From assembly GCA_016271365.2 (NCBI GenBank), contig CM057452.1, positions 828,784,001 through 828,848,000 of the forward strand: 64,000 nt of DNA, written 5' to 3'. Each line of letters opens with the position of its first letter. Position 1 is the first letter of the stretch. This document shows, one piece after another, positions 44,090 through 55,845 of this stretch. Position numbers and translations under genes: made by a program. The notes beneath the pieces are model-generated. The model saw only the letters and a list, made by a program, of their open reading frames with translations, ran no database searches and was not told where the DNA came from. This DNA is from Neoceratodus forsteri (taxonomy: Eukaryota > Chordata > Ceratodontiformes > Ceratodontidae).

Positions 44090-44690
44090 CTTGTCAACTT
44101 GTTCATAGTCGCCTGACTAGCTACTATTTTATCCTCTGTGCATACTGAACTAAAGGATTTGTTTAGCTTTTCTTCCATTTCATTGGGTATACCGATTGAG
44201 TTTTTATTGTTTCTTTTCAGGGGGCTGACGGTTGCATTTGATTTTTTCAGGGAATTAATATATCCATAGAATTGTTTGTTGTTTATTTTATTTGCTATGT
44301 TAGCTAATTTTCTTGATATTTTATGTTTCTCTTTTTTTTAATCATGCTCCTGCAGCTCCTTAATGTAATTTTGTACTAGTCACAGTGTTCCTTTGTTGCA
44401 TTTTCTTTATACCTTTTCTGTTTAGTTTTTTTATTGATTTCCTGGATCATTTTGTTTGGTCAACAATTTTGTCTTTTTTCTTTTATTGATATACTTCTTG
44501 ACCTTAGGGATATGTTTATTACATATTTCTATTATTTTATTTTAAAATCACCAAGGTGTTTTCTATATTTTGATTCTTAAATTATCTGTTCAAATTACAT
44601 TTTGAGTTCTTTATTAATCTCCTCTAAATTTGACTTCTAATGTGAAAATACCTCTGTGCAACTAAAATTTCTTTCAGTGTTCCTAGAGGG
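44090..44690 (-). mobile_element. A/T-rich divergent CR1 fragment
   Basis: On the plus strand CTGTGCATACTGAACTAAAG, then GATTTGTTTAG, parallels the CR1-B text at 20.08 kb (GTGAATACTGAGCAGAAGTA, TTTGTTCAG). The following order of phrases (TTGCTATGTTAGCTAATTTT, then CCTGGATCATTTTG) also follows the CR1 endonuclease-RT linker on the minus strand. Base composition is far more A/T-rich than the other copies, so this is an old or different CR1 lineage. Confidence 0.55.
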
Positions 44691-45360
44691 CATGGGGTCA
44701 ATACCCATAAACAAAAATAAGCATGAGTCAACAATCTATGAGGCAAAACGCTGAAAACAAATATATAAAGGTTGGTGAACTACCGACTGACACCAAAGCG
44801 CTATAGCAACAACACCCCATATGACAACATTAGAGTTTTCTTTTTTTTTGTGGGCCGCACCCCCCCCAAATTAATATAATCAACTCCGAGGGGGGTTGGA
44901 CCTCAGGGATGGGGAGAAACTAGGGAGGGGGGAAAATTTGTTTTTAAAAAAATATATATTATATGTCCAATATCGGAAGATAGGGAAACAAACATTGGTC
45001 CCCAGGTCTCCACCACTCCATGTGCTAGTGCCTTAGCCACTCCACCACAGGAGCAACTCTATCTGGCACCACACCTGAAGCCACTTCAGCCCTTCCTCCT
45101 CTCCACAGACTGTGACAGGGGTAGCAGTAATAAACTAATGCCATTCTACCCCCGTCACTGCCATTGGTTTTGCTCTTTTTACAATGCGGTTTATTTCATG
45201 CTATTATTGCAGTACTATACTGACCTGATTCCTTTCTAGAGATGGTATAGCAAAAGGCATCATAGCATGATTGCTATTTGCAAGGGGTTATTAAGTTAGA
45301 CACTTAGTGATGCTAATATTTCTTGAACCCAATACTACATCTAATATGTTATCCAGGCTG
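44691..45360. other. Unassigned DNA with C-run and G-run
   Basis: Contains homopolymer-like CCCCCCCC and GGGGGG runs near 44860-44940. No gene or repeat family was recognised. Confidence 0.35.
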
Positions 45361-45362
45361 CT

Positions 45363-46125
45363 CCTTTCATAGATACATAGATGTTGATGGCAGATGAGGG
45401 CCTTTGGCCCACCGAGTCTGCCCATGTGCGCACGTACTTAGCTTCTTCTCTAGAACTAGGTTGTCCCCTTCCTCTAACTACCAGGATCCCCTGATACCTA
45501 TCCCATTCATTCCTAAATCCTGTAATTGTTTCAATCCCCACCACCTCCCCTGGCAGGGTATTCCATTTGTCCATCACCCTCTCTGTGAATACATTTTTCT
45601 TCATGTTCCCTCTGAACCTCCCTCCCTCCAGTTTTATCCCATGCCCCCTAGTCCTGGAACATTTTTTTTTATGAAAGATTGTGTTTTCCTGCACCTTGTT
45701 CCTCCCCATGAGGTGTTCATATGTCTCAATCATATCCTTCTTCTCCCATCCTCCTCCAGGGAGTACATATTCAAGTCCTTCAGCCTGTCTTCATAGGCTT
45801 TGTGATATAATCCTTGCACCATCTTGGTTGTCCTCCTCTGAACTGCCTCCACCCAGTCTATGTCCTTACATATGTAAGGCCTCCAGAACTGGACACTGTA
45901 CTCGAGGTGTGGCCCCACTAGTGTCTTGTATAATGGAATTATGATCTCTCTTTTCCAGCTGGTGAACCCCTTCCTATGCAACCAAGCATCCTATTTGCGT
46001 TTCCTGCCACCTTGTCACACTGACTCCCTACCTTAAGGTCATCAGAGATGATTACTCCTACGTCCCTTTCCTGCTTGGAGCATTCTATAGCCGCCCCCTC
46101 CAGCTGATATATTGCCCCTCAGCTT
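45363..46125 (-). mobile_element. CR1 LINE 3' fragment
   Basis: The 3' end on the plus strand starts CATAGATACATAGATGTTGA and contains GGCCCACCGAGTCTGCCCAT. Minus-strand coding remains: P-L-Y-K-T-L-V-G-P-H-L-E-Y-S-V-Q-F-W-R-P (frame 45981-45730), A-V-Q-R-R-T-T-K-M-V-Q-G-L, then Y-E-D-R-L-K-D-L-N-M-Y. The next frame (45733-45341) continues with F-T-E-R-V-M-D-K-W-N-T-L-P. It is a 5'-truncated pseudogene. Confidence 0.88.
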
Positions 46126-47118
46126 TCAATTTGTCTTTGTTCTTGTTTCCCCTGTGATTCCTTAGTATAGTGGTGTTTCCTTACTTGGCCAATCTTTCAT
46201 CCTAATGTTTTTCCGTTATGTAAGGTCCGCTATATAATTCTTGTCTTTCATGCTTATCAGTGTTGCAGGATCACATCTGGTTTGGTGTAAATCTGCAAAT
46301 TAAACTGTGTTTCATGTGAAATTCAGTAACATTCCTACCGATGGCAGCAGTGACTGTTGGCTTGTGTGAACTTGACACTGTATGCAATGTATTTTACAAT
46401 GGCATCAAATGGGTTTGGAGTCCTTGACCTAGCCTACCAAGAGATATTTCCAGTCAAGGTGTCTGAGTACTCTAAGTGGGATTGGAGCCAAACTCCAGGA
46501 TGGGCTTCTCTGTGGTGGGGTCGGATATAATGAACCTGGCAGATCATAACCCAGACTCATATTAATTATGTTAGGGGGGCTGTATAGCCCCAATATGTAA
46601 TGTAATAAAATAGATAACATGGATAAAATGGCAGCATGGGTAGAAATGTCTGGCAGTAGAACCAATAATACAAAAGGTTCTAGATCAGACCACCACGTTC
46701 TCACCACAGGCCATGAAAAAAAACAAAGATTGCTACCTGTAATGGCAAATAAACGTAAACTTCCTTCACATACAGTATTCCTGACAAGGTCATCACTATG
46801 TTGCACAATGGCTGGATGAAAGAAGAGCTGACACTTCTATGGCTGGACAAGGTGTGGCAAAGCATAGCATCAAAAAAAATCAATTCAATTTACTGTATAT
46901 AGTAATGTACATCTCCTTTCTCCAAAGCTAATAAAGTAATTTCATTTAACAGTTATACCCTTATTCTTTGTATTATGTCTGAAAAACAACCCCAAGTACT
47001 GTTCAATACTTTCATTTATAAAATGGGCAAAGGATTTCAAGCAATCTGATTGGTTGTTAGCCTGCGTTAGAAGTGTCTAGTGCACAGCTAAAACTAGAAA
47101 CCCCATTTAGAATACACA
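46126..47118. other. Unassigned DNA
   Basis: No gene is recognised. The minus-strand frames of 60-125 codons between 46429 and 46883 have no domain and are probably chance. Confidence 0.35.
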
Positions 47119-47305
47119 GACCCATTTTATAAGCACAATAAGCCACTCCGGGGATGTGCATTAGACAGTTCTAATGCATGGCTAGGGGACTGGATGCACT
47201 CGGCCTATGGCCTTGTGCCTCACTACATCCCCCTAGCCATGCATTAGAACTGTCTAATGCACACCCCAATGTGTCTTATTGCTTGTGCAAGTCTGAATCC
47301 AAATA
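47119..47305. mobile_element. Foldback MITE, GCAATAACCCAC family, copy 3
   Basis: Nearly perfect arms: the left holds GTGCATTAGACAGTTCTAAT then GCATGGCTAGGGG (47157-47190), and the right is its complement from about 47229 to 47263. The outer left CCCATTTTATAAGCACAATA, then AGCCACTCCGG, resembles the outer end of the copy at 7.67 kb. The loop is about 38 bp. The very high arm identity suggests a younger copy. Confidence 0.75.
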
Positions 47306-47594
47306 CTTTAAGAGAATTAGCACAAAGAAAATTCAACTAGAAACCATGCACACAAAAGTTGGTGAGCGCTCATTCGCTGTATATGCCCCTAAATTTGTAA
47401 ACAGGCTGACCCATTCTCTCATGATGGAGTGTAGTAAAATAAATGATAAACATATGTTATTCAATTATGTGTTTGAACTTAAGTACTGTACTTGCGATAG
47501 CGCTCAGAAATGATTTGCTGTTATACATAGTACAAATACTACATAAAAATTATGTACTGCAGAATGATGCTCGTCATGTGTATCATACACTTTG
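47306..47594. other. Unassigned spacer
   Basis: Part of a 111-codon frame crosses from the MITE into this spacer; it has no domain. Nothing was recognised. Confidence 0.35.
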
Positions 47595-47608
47595 TCTGTC
47601 TGGCTAAT

Positions 47609-47829
47609 GTAGAAGAAAAAAACAGCAGATATGTTGCAGGTGATACCTTTTATTGGACTAACAACATTATTTCTGAGACTAGCTTTGGTGAGATAATACT
47701 CTCTTCTTCAAGTCAGGTCAGTCTCAGAAATAGTTTTGTTTCTCCAATAAAAGGTATCACCTGCAATATATTTGTTGTTGTTTTTTTCTTCTACATTGTT
47801 GACTGAACTAACATGGCTACCACATTTCT
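47609..47829. mobile_element. Solo Penelope-like inverted terminal repeat, 14 bp target duplication
   Basis: A 221 bp palindrome-like insertion flanked by perfect 14 bp copies of TCTGTCTGGCTAAT at 47595-47608 and 47830-47843. The left arm contains GTTGCAGGTGATACCTTTTA and TTGGACTAACA. The right arm contains its complement AATAAAAGGTATCACCTGCA. The centre includes CTCTTCTTCAAGTCAGGTC. The GGTGATACCTTTTATTGG phrase also occurs in the terminal repeats at 34.1 and 38.0 kb. The element therefore consists of two inverted terminal repeats with no coding region, as left by a severely 5'-truncated Penelope-like insertion. Confidence 0.8.
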
Positions 47830-47949
47830 TCTGTCTGGCTAATATATAGTATGCATCTTGTATTTTTTTTAACCGAAACTCCAAGATTGCCTCAAACTTG
47901 GCCTTCAATCCAGCATTCTCCCAGATTAAACGAATAAATGTAAATAAGG

Positions 47950-48143
47950 AAAGGATAAATTGTTTAACCAGGAAAAGTGCACTAAGCAAAAGCTTGTTTG
48001 CAGGTGTGACCTGGGAGCACAAGGAAGTTAAATAACTTGCTCAGGGTCACACAGTATGCAAGTGGGGGCTATGGGATTCAAACCCAGATCTCGAAGTTTG
48101 CAACTCAGTACCCTAAACCTCTGCACTATACTGCCTACCTAAA
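47950..48143 (-). mobile_element. tRNA-derived MIR-like SINE
   Basis: Minus-strand copy with the tail TGTTTAACCAGGAAAAGTGC, the core complement AACTTGCTCAGGGTCACACA, the B-box complement GGGATTCAAACCCAG, and a head ending CACTATACTGCC at about 48139. Confidence 0.85.
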
Positions 48144-48487
48144 AATGTTTCATTCTTGTTTGACAAACCTTTCTCTGTCACATCATCCCAGCAGTATACA
48201 GTAATTGTCCATCAATCATAGGAAAACCTGCATGGCTGCTATCCAGGGTAAGTGGGTGCACAAAGATACTCCAATTAGGCAAACTGCAGTGGTATGCCTT
48301 TTTTAAAGTTCATATGGCCACTAGCTAAGCAGTGAAGCACAAGAGCACACTTCTCCAGGGAATATTACAGTACAGCCCAAAGAAAGATGGACAAGTGGGC
48401 TTAAACATCCTAGCATGTATGGTGTATGTAAACACCTCCAGCAGGCAGTGGCCTAGGACATGACTTTAAAGGAAGGGAACTAGGTTT
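48144..48487. other. Unassigned DNA
   Basis: Nothing was recognised on either strand. Confidence 0.4.
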
Positions 48488-48580
48488 TATTTATTTGTTA
48501 AGAGTTTAACCAGGCAGGCATACTGGCGGAGAAACCACTAGTTTCAGATGCGACCTGGGAAATCAGGGAGGGCATAGGTG
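48488..48580 (-). mobile_element. SINE/LINE tail fragment
   Basis: TTTATTTGTTAAGAGTTTAA, then CCAGGCAGGCATACTGG and TTTCAGATGCGACCTGGGAA, match the common tail of the minus-strand SINEs. The core and tRNA head are missing here. Confidence 0.55.
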
Positions 48581-48896
48581 AAAGGCAGCAATACATATAT
48601 GATCTGTACATAGTAATTCATGAGACATTATACAATAGGTAGCTAGGTCAGACATGCAATACCTGTATATAACATATAACATACACAGTGAATTCCCATA
48701 CATTGCACTGGGAATTTATGTCACCTACAAGTTGACAGTTTTGAGAGAGGAACAAGCTGAGTCTGAACCCAATAGGTTTTATATAGAACCTTTGTTACAA
48801 CTGTACCAAAGAAATTTATGATCCAGAAGAAGCAAGGGAGAGAATGCTACTGATGTTTCCAGCACAGAGGAAGATTCAAAGGGTAGATATTAGAGG

Positions 48897-49037
48897 GATT
48901 AGAGAAAAGTTAATCACAGGGAGGTTAAGTGACTTGCTTAGGGTTGCACAATGAGTAAGTGTCAGTTGTTGAGATTCAAATCCTGTCCATTTGGTATACA
49001 GTTGTATGCCTTAACCATTAAGTTAAACTGCCCACTA
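48897..49037 (-). mobile_element. tRNA-derived MIR-like SINE, head and core
   Basis: The core complement GGTTAAGTGACTTGCTTAGG and GTTGCACA, the B-box complement GAGATTCAAATCC, and a head ending AACTGCCC. The tail piece at 48488 lies 0.3 kb away in the same orientation, so the two may be one SINE split by later sequence. Confidence 0.65.
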
Positions 49038-51224
49038 AATCATTTCAGATATGTGAAGTAATCACCACTGACCCTGTCTTACCCTGATATAATCAGCTAC
49101 ATTGCAAAATTATATCATAATTGTTGTAAGAGAGACGCTGGTTAAATAACTGGTTGCTGGTCCTGGAGAAGAGAAAGTAAGCATTCCCTGCCAGGGGCAT
49201 AGCCAGAAATTTCCATTTTGTACACAATCTCTAACAGTTGCACCCCCCCCCAAAAAAACATTTACACATCCTCTCCGAATGGTACCCCCTTCCAAATAAG
49301 TCAGATTGTTGTCAGATGATTCCTCTAATCTCTAAAGAGATTATACATGTATTTGTCTTGTAAACAACAAGTTTAAACAGAGACACTCCTCAGTGGCCTA
49401 CACTAACCCACATACTACAGATTAGAATGAAAGTATTAATGGAAAGGCATATGGTTTGTGACAGGCACTCAACAAAACTGTACACAAATGTGTACAGTGA
49501 GTATGCCTGCCTACACCCTTGTTCCCTGCTTTAGGATGATGAATATGCCACAAACAACAATTTAACCTAACTAAATTTCAGTTGGTTTGCATCCATATCC
49601 CTCCCCCACACAGACAAAGCTTGAAATCGGCAGAATTGTCTAGCCCTCCTTTCCCAGTCAACACAAATTAAATATATATTTTTAAATTACTCATTAATCA
49701 TAGAAACTCACTGCACTTCTTCAGTCATTCTCAAAGGCTTAAGTTATGGCATGGCATATTCAACTTGATGAACCTCTGCTCCAATTTACTGTCCATTACT
49801 GCTTACTCCTCACTACCCTCCATGGGCATCATGGAGCTTAGCCCATCTGGTGAGCACACAAGTGTACTACACTTGGCTGGGTACATACTTTCCAGCAGGA
49901 GAGAGGGAAGACACTACTGTATGAGCAAGCACAACTCTGGGTTTGTTCTTGGGATAAGTGCATTGGGTCCATAAGGAAAAAATCCATGATGGCCCTTCCT
50001 CTTGCCACTCGGTGTAGTCTAGTCACCCCCTTTCAAATGCTCCTCTGGCTTCCCATCCAGCACATACCCTAGTGCACCATATCTGCAGAAAAGGATTTCC
50101 AATGGGTGCCTGTTAGTAATGAATATTAATGCTGAAACACAGGTAATTGGGTATTCATTACATGGTCAGTTTAACAAATAATTTCCACTAATCTTGGTAT
50201 TCATATTTGGGGAAATACAAAAAAATTACAAGTTAAATAAGTAAAACAAAACTCTCTAGCCCTGCTTGGTGGCCGAGCTAGACAAAGAATGCTTCTACAG
50301 TGGCAGACCCTGATCATAGTCATTCTAATGGTCTCTCTCTAGCTCAGCTATCAACTGGCAACAATCAGCCATTTCTGTCATGTAGTCCACCCCCTTGAGC
50401 CCTGGCCCATGTTTGGGAGGACAACTGTATGTAACTTACTGGCTGCTCAGCAGTCTATCTTTCCAAACAAGCACCCTGCTGCCATCTGTGTGAAATGTGC
50501 CATCAGTTAGCTGGCAGCCTGCAGTGTACCACGTAGAAGGGAGGGGTCGGCACATCATTGAGTGACACTAGACAGACTGACTGGTCAGCAAATCCTAGTT
50601 CAGCTGAGGTCTATGATAATTTTTGTTTCTGCATAGTCTGGAAGTAAGAGGCTTCCCCACACACACATACACACACACCTGCCACTGTGCCAAGTAGATG
50701 ATAATTGTTATGCCAGATTAAATCTTGTTTTTTAATCAAGCCATAGGTCTTCAAAGTTTGAGCCATCTGTAAGGATGTTTTTCTTTGAAACATTTATCTT
50801 TATGCCTAGCTCTTCTAATCAGTCAATTAAAAGGAATTAAGTTACCAGTTTCTCCTTAGGAAGATGTTTCTGTTTTAAAGGATTCTAAAATATTAAACAT
50901 ATTCTGCTAATCTTTGTCAGAACAGGCTGCCTGAGTGATTTAAATAAATGAAGGTCTTTGTCCATATTCTAAAGGCACCATTTGTTTCAATACTTTCTGG
51001 TTTTTAACCTAATTGCTATATATTTGAGTAAATTCTGAATAAAAACTAAAATATGAAATTAAGCATTCAAAACAAAATTCATCTTACATTTTATTACATG
51101 TCTGCTGTTGATAATTGGGATCACAATCCATAAAATGCCATTGAAGTTAATTTTAAATAGCATGATTCCTGTATCAGCATAGAAAATAGAAAAACTAAAA
51201 ACAAAACACAGTACTACTAATAAT
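49038..51224. other. Unassigned DNA, 2.2 kb
   Basis: No gene or element was recognised in either strand. A C-run near 49243-49252, a short (CA)n near 50658-50680 and a weak hairpin (GTAATGAATATTAATGC with GTATTCATTACATGG) near 50116-50165 are the only structures noticed. Confidence 0.4.
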
Positions 51225-51225
51225 T

Positions 51226-53325
51226 CATAGAAACATAGAATCTGACAGCTGAGAAGGACTGCTTGACCCACCCAGTCTGATCACTTTTCCCTGTATATCC
51301 TGTTACTGTATACCCTGCCTGATGTTCAGTCCCTCCACTCTTGCATCCCAACTAAAATTCTCTTGTGCATATCCCTTGCATGCTTTAAGCCCATCACTGT
51401 TTTTGCTCTCACTATCTCCACTGGAAGACTATTCCAGGCATCCACCACACTTTCAGTGAAGAAGTACTTCCTCACATCTCTCCTAAATTTTCTTCCATTC
51501 CAGTGTATTTGCATATCCCCTTCTTGCCGTCTTTTCCTGTTAAAGATACACCCCACCTGTATCTTATTTAACCCTGTCAGGTATTTATAGGCCTCCATCA
51601 TGCCCCTTTTCCCTTCTCTCTTCCAGTGTTTACCTGCTGAGGTCCTTCAGTTTTTCCTCTTAGGGTTTCTGATGCAACCCCTGCACCATTTTAGTTGCCC
51701 TCCTCTGGACAACTTCCACGTGTCTATACCCTTCCTGAGATGTGGTCTCCAGAGCTGGACACAGTACTCTAGGTGGGGTCTCACCAGTAATCTATACAGT
51801 AGTCACACCACTTCCATCCTTCTGCTGGTGATACACCACACTATACACCCCAGCTTTCCACTGGTCCTACTTGCTGCCTTGTTGCACTGTCTTGCCACCT
51901 TGAGGTCTGCAGATGTGATTACTCCCAAGTTCCCTTCCTATCTAGTGACCAGCAATACCTCTTCTCCCATTGTGTGCTCCCCTGATGAGTTTCTGTGCCC
52001 TAGGTGCCTGATTTTTCACTTTTTCACATTGAACCCTAGCTGCCATGCCCTTGACCACTTCTCAAGGTTTCTTAAGTCTCGTCATATTCTTTCTACCCCT
52101 CTGGAGTTCTACCCAATTGCATATGTTTGTGTCATCTGCAAAGAGGCAGCTCCTCCCTTCCAGATCATCTGCAATGTCACTTATAAAGACATTAAAGAGG
52201 ACTGGTCCCAGTACTGAGCCCTGAGGCACCCCACTAGTCAACTTCCCGTTCACTGGGTGACCTCCATTTACCACTACCCTCTGTCTCTTATCCATTATCC
52301 AATTTCTTATCCAGTTTACTACCTTAGGATCTACCTCTAAGCAGTCAGTTTCCTTATGAGTCTACTATGTAGTATGGTGTTGAATACCTTACTAAAATCT
52401 AAGTAGGCCATTTCCACTGCCCCACAATGATCTATTTTCCAGGTCACCCAGTCAAAGAAATCTATCAGGTTTGTCTGACATGACCTCCCCCCATGAATCT
52501 GTGCTGCCTTGTGTTTTGTAACCCACTGTATTCAAGATACTCCAAAATCCTTTCCTTTAACAGTGACTCCTCTAACTTCCCCACCACTGATGTCAGACTG
52601 GCAAGCCTATACTTGGCAGCTTCCTCCATGCTGCTGATTTTATGAAGCAGGACTACATTTGCCCTCCTCCAGTCCTCCAGAGCCACTCCTTTTTCCAGTG
52701 AGTTATTGAATAGGGCTGCCAGAGGTACAGTGAATACCTCCCTGAGCTCCCTCAATACCTTTGGGTGTACCTTGTCTTGCTCCATAGCTTTGTCCACGTT
52801 CAGATTAGTGAGTTAGGGACGTGCGTCTACTTCCCTCCCCAAGTGCTCCTGCTGCTTTTATGTGGCCCATCCCCTTCCCCTTCCTCTGTGAAAACTGAAC
52901 AAAAGGATATGTTGAGGATATCTGATTTTTCCTGAGCCTCCTCTGCACAGTTCCGCCCTTCCCTTTTTAACCTCACAATTTCTCCCAAGTCTTCCTCTTT
53001 TCACTTATGTACCTAAAAAAAGGTCTTGTCCCCTTTACTTGCCCCTTGGGCTTTTCTTTCCTCAGTTTGCACCATTTTCCCTGCTTCCCTCTGCTTCTCC
53101 ATATACAGCTCCCTATTATCTCACCTCTGCATCTCTTTATACCTACTGAATGCTATTCTTTTAGTCTTTACCTTTTCAGCCACTTCCTTTGAAGATCATA
53201 GCAGTCTCTTTTTTCTCCTGCTTTTGCTCTCTTCCATGTGCAGAGGTTTTTTGCATTTACTATGCCTTCTGCTAACTTAGACCACTGTTCTTCCTCCCCA
53301 CCCAGGACCCAATTCACCCAATTCT
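51226..53325 (-). mobile_element. CR1 LINE, 5'-truncated, about 2.1 kb
   Basis: The 3' end on the plus strand begins TCATAGAAACATAGAATCTG (octamer type). Minus-strand coding remains in order: a linker near 53200-52990; RT with V-H-P-K-V-L-R-E-L and A-L-E-D-W-R-R-A-N-V-V-L-L-H-K (52797-52465); S-G-V-P-Q-G-S-V-L-G-P and L-F-A-D-D-T-N-I-C (52295-52062); and the C-terminal frame at 51601-51326 with F-T-E-S-V-V-D-A-W-N-S-L-P. The F-A-D-D block is intact, but frames break at least three times. It is more divergent than the copy at 40.3 kb. Confidence 0.9.
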
Positions 53326-53595
53326 CTTATCCAGTCTGGCAGTGCAGGCTGTAGTGCACTGTAATACCAAATAGAAGAACAAAGTTTCATTCCTGACACA
53401 AATTTGCACACCAAGACCTATCTGATCCCTAGGGCACCATGAAGGTAGAGCTCTTGGTCTTTAGGGAAAGATAAGGTTATCTTTGACTGTTGCTTTAACT
53501 GTTATGGGCTGCCAGGTGGCATCAGGATGCCAGTATATAAGAGGAAGGCAGTTGGAGGTACAAATCTGGGTAAGACAGACTATTTTCATAAAACA
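53326..53595. other. Unassigned spacer
   Basis: Nothing was recognised between the CR1 and the L2 fragment. Confidence 0.4.
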
Positions 53596-53599
53596 GTGA

Positions 53600-54720
53600 T
53601 AGCAGCATACTTTGCCCATTCACCAGGTCCCTTGGAAAATCTGGTCCACACTCAAGTGCCTAAGTGGATGTGATGTAGCCTTTGTGGGGGGAACACCAGC
53701 AGTAGATCTGGCAGATGGGTTCCAAGTGAACCAGGGTACTGGAGCGAGAGTTCATGGTAGTCCCAGATGTAGGACTCACAGGTGTGGTTTTGTGGTGGTT
53801 TGAGTCCTACCTACCTATCTGGCAGGGTGCAGCAGGTGGCACTTGGTTCATCTATGTCAAGCAGTGCCGCACTCTGCTGTTGTGTGTCTCCAAGATTAAT
53901 TTTAGCTCCCATATTGTTTACCATGTAGATGCTGCCATTGGAGGAGATCATTAGATGCTACGGTTTCAGTTTTCATTGCTATGCTGATGACACCCTGCTA
54001 TATGTATCTTGTGCACCTGATGATGATATGGCTGTCCTACAGTTGACAAAGTGCCTCAGGGAAATCCAGGACTGGATGGCATCCCGCTGGCTCAGACTGA
54101 ATTCACTGAAAATGGAGGTGTTACTAGTAAAGCCAGGTCAGCCTAGTTTGGCAGTGATGTATGGTGGCACCACCCTTCCCTTTTTGGACAGTGTAACACT
54201 CTGAGTCACAGATAGGGTGAGGAATTTGGAGGGTCATTGTGGACTCCAAGTTGACTTTATAATAGCAAGAGTTGGCTGTTGTCTGCAGTGGCTTTTACCA
54301 TCTCCAGAAAATCTCCCACATCAAACCCTTTCTGGAACCAGCTGATCTGGTGACTGGTGCACGCCCTTAATTACTGCAATGCTCCATACTTTGTGTTATG
54401 CACTGCTTGAATCTGGTCTAGAATGCGGCTGCCCAGCTGGTTGATGGGACCTCCTGATTCAAGTACATCCTGCTAGTTCTCTGCATTCTGCACTGGCTGC
54501 TGGTGTGGTGGTTCATCAAGTTCAAGGCATGCTTGTTAACCTACAAGGTCCTGCACGGTCTTGGTCTGGGCTACCTGAAAGATCTCTTGACTTTTATGTG
54601 CTTGTTCATCCCAGTTTTGAATTTGCATCTGCATTTTTTAGAATTGAAACAATTAATGATGAGTGTGACAGACTCAGCTGTACGGATGTACATACCATTC
54701 TTATTCCATTATTAATTACT
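53600..54720 (+). mobile_element. L2 LINE fragment (RT palm to C-terminus)
   Basis: Plus strand. Frames must be joined by eye: W-F-E-S-Y-L (53800), L-A-P-I-L-F-T-M with M-L-P-L-E-E-I-I-R, then F-S-F-H-C-Y-A-D-D-T-L-L-Y-V-S near 53960-54010, the typical L2 motif C with intact Y-A-D-D. The frame at 53929-54204 continues with C-L-R-E-I-Q-D-W-M-A and L-R-L-N-S-L-K-M-E-V-L-L-V. Further on are R-N-L-E-G-H-C-G-L-Q-like text, H-A-L-N-Y-C-N near 54360, and L-T-Y-K-V-L-H-G near 54538. Endonuclease and RT fingers are missing. Stops and frame changes are frequent, so it is dead. Confidence 0.85.
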
Positions 54721-55845
54721 AGATGTGTGTTTCTGTGTGTTAAACCTTGCAGAATAATTTTAAGGCACTGATGCTGTTATGTTAAACACTCTTGAATCAA
54801 TGACACAGGTCATTGTGAATGGTGCAACTATCTGAAAGCACCCTGCAATTTATCAGGCAACAACCTGAAGTGGACAAATTGCCATTATTTATGAGCTTTT
54901 GGACAAAGGCTGTGAAGGTGGTAAGACTGTGAACCCCCGAGAAAGCAAAAACACAAAGGAACAGGTGTAAACTGCTGAAGGCCTGTTCAGAAGGAGGCCA
55001 GGAGGCAATCTTCAGAGAAAAGAGATGGAGTGCACCAGGGTACCGGAAGAGGTGGTAAGCAAATAAACTGTGGATGGCTTCAAGAGCGGATGAGATAAAG
55101 TTAAGGGTATGGTAACAGTATCCAGGGAGGGAGCAGAAGAGCATGCAACATAGGATACATGGGCTGTACATCAGGCATACTTAATACACTGTAAGGCCTT
55201 GTTGCTGGAAAAATTCTTACGTGCGGGAACAGGAGTTTAGCCTTTTTCTGTCTGAATTTTGAAGGTCTTACTAACCACTGGCATTATCATATGTTTTTCT
55301 CTCTAGTTGGTTCCTGGGCCCAAACAGTTCCTTTCCAGGAGATGGGTATCTCACAGAAAATGGGATGTATAATATATGTCAATCCTGAGAATGTGGAAAA
55401 ACTGTAGGCCCAGTATAACTGTACTGTAAGAGAAACTCAGCACTTTGTAATAGGCATTTTTAAACAGGCATAATTTTATTGACAAAAGAACGCCAAGCCT
55501 AACAACTTAGGTTCAGATGCACAGTCCTGCACATACACATGCATGCTTATTATAGATGCCTGAGTCAGTGGTGGTCTGTAGACAGGGAGTACCTGGGAAA
55601 GCAGAATAAAAGAGCAAACAGGAGGACAACCCAGCAAAAGGAGTCCTGATATTCTGATTGGTCAATCTGCACCTCCACACTTGATGGGCCAACCAGGGGC
55701 AGATGAGCATAATGTCTGCTGGTATCTGAAGGCAGAGGTAAGTGCTGGAGATGGTCAGGGCTGATAATGTCTGTGGATAGATGGGCAGCACAAGTGTCAG
55801 AAGGAGACTGAACAGAAAATCAAAGAAAAAGTAAATCCCTTCTCA
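54721..55845. other. Unassigned DNA
   Basis: No element was recognised. The minus-strand frame at 55171-54797 (124 codons) is Ser/Leu/Cys-rich without a domain; I regard it as chance. Confidence 0.35.

Noticed and set aside
53007..53280. Plus-strand Leu/Ser-rich membrane-like protein
   Set aside because: Antisense to the CR1 linker; hydrophobicity arises from the reverse complement of a purine-rich coding strand.
54797..55171. 124-codon minus-strand frame as a gene
   Set aside because: No domain or conserved pattern; the length is compatible with chance in 64 kb.
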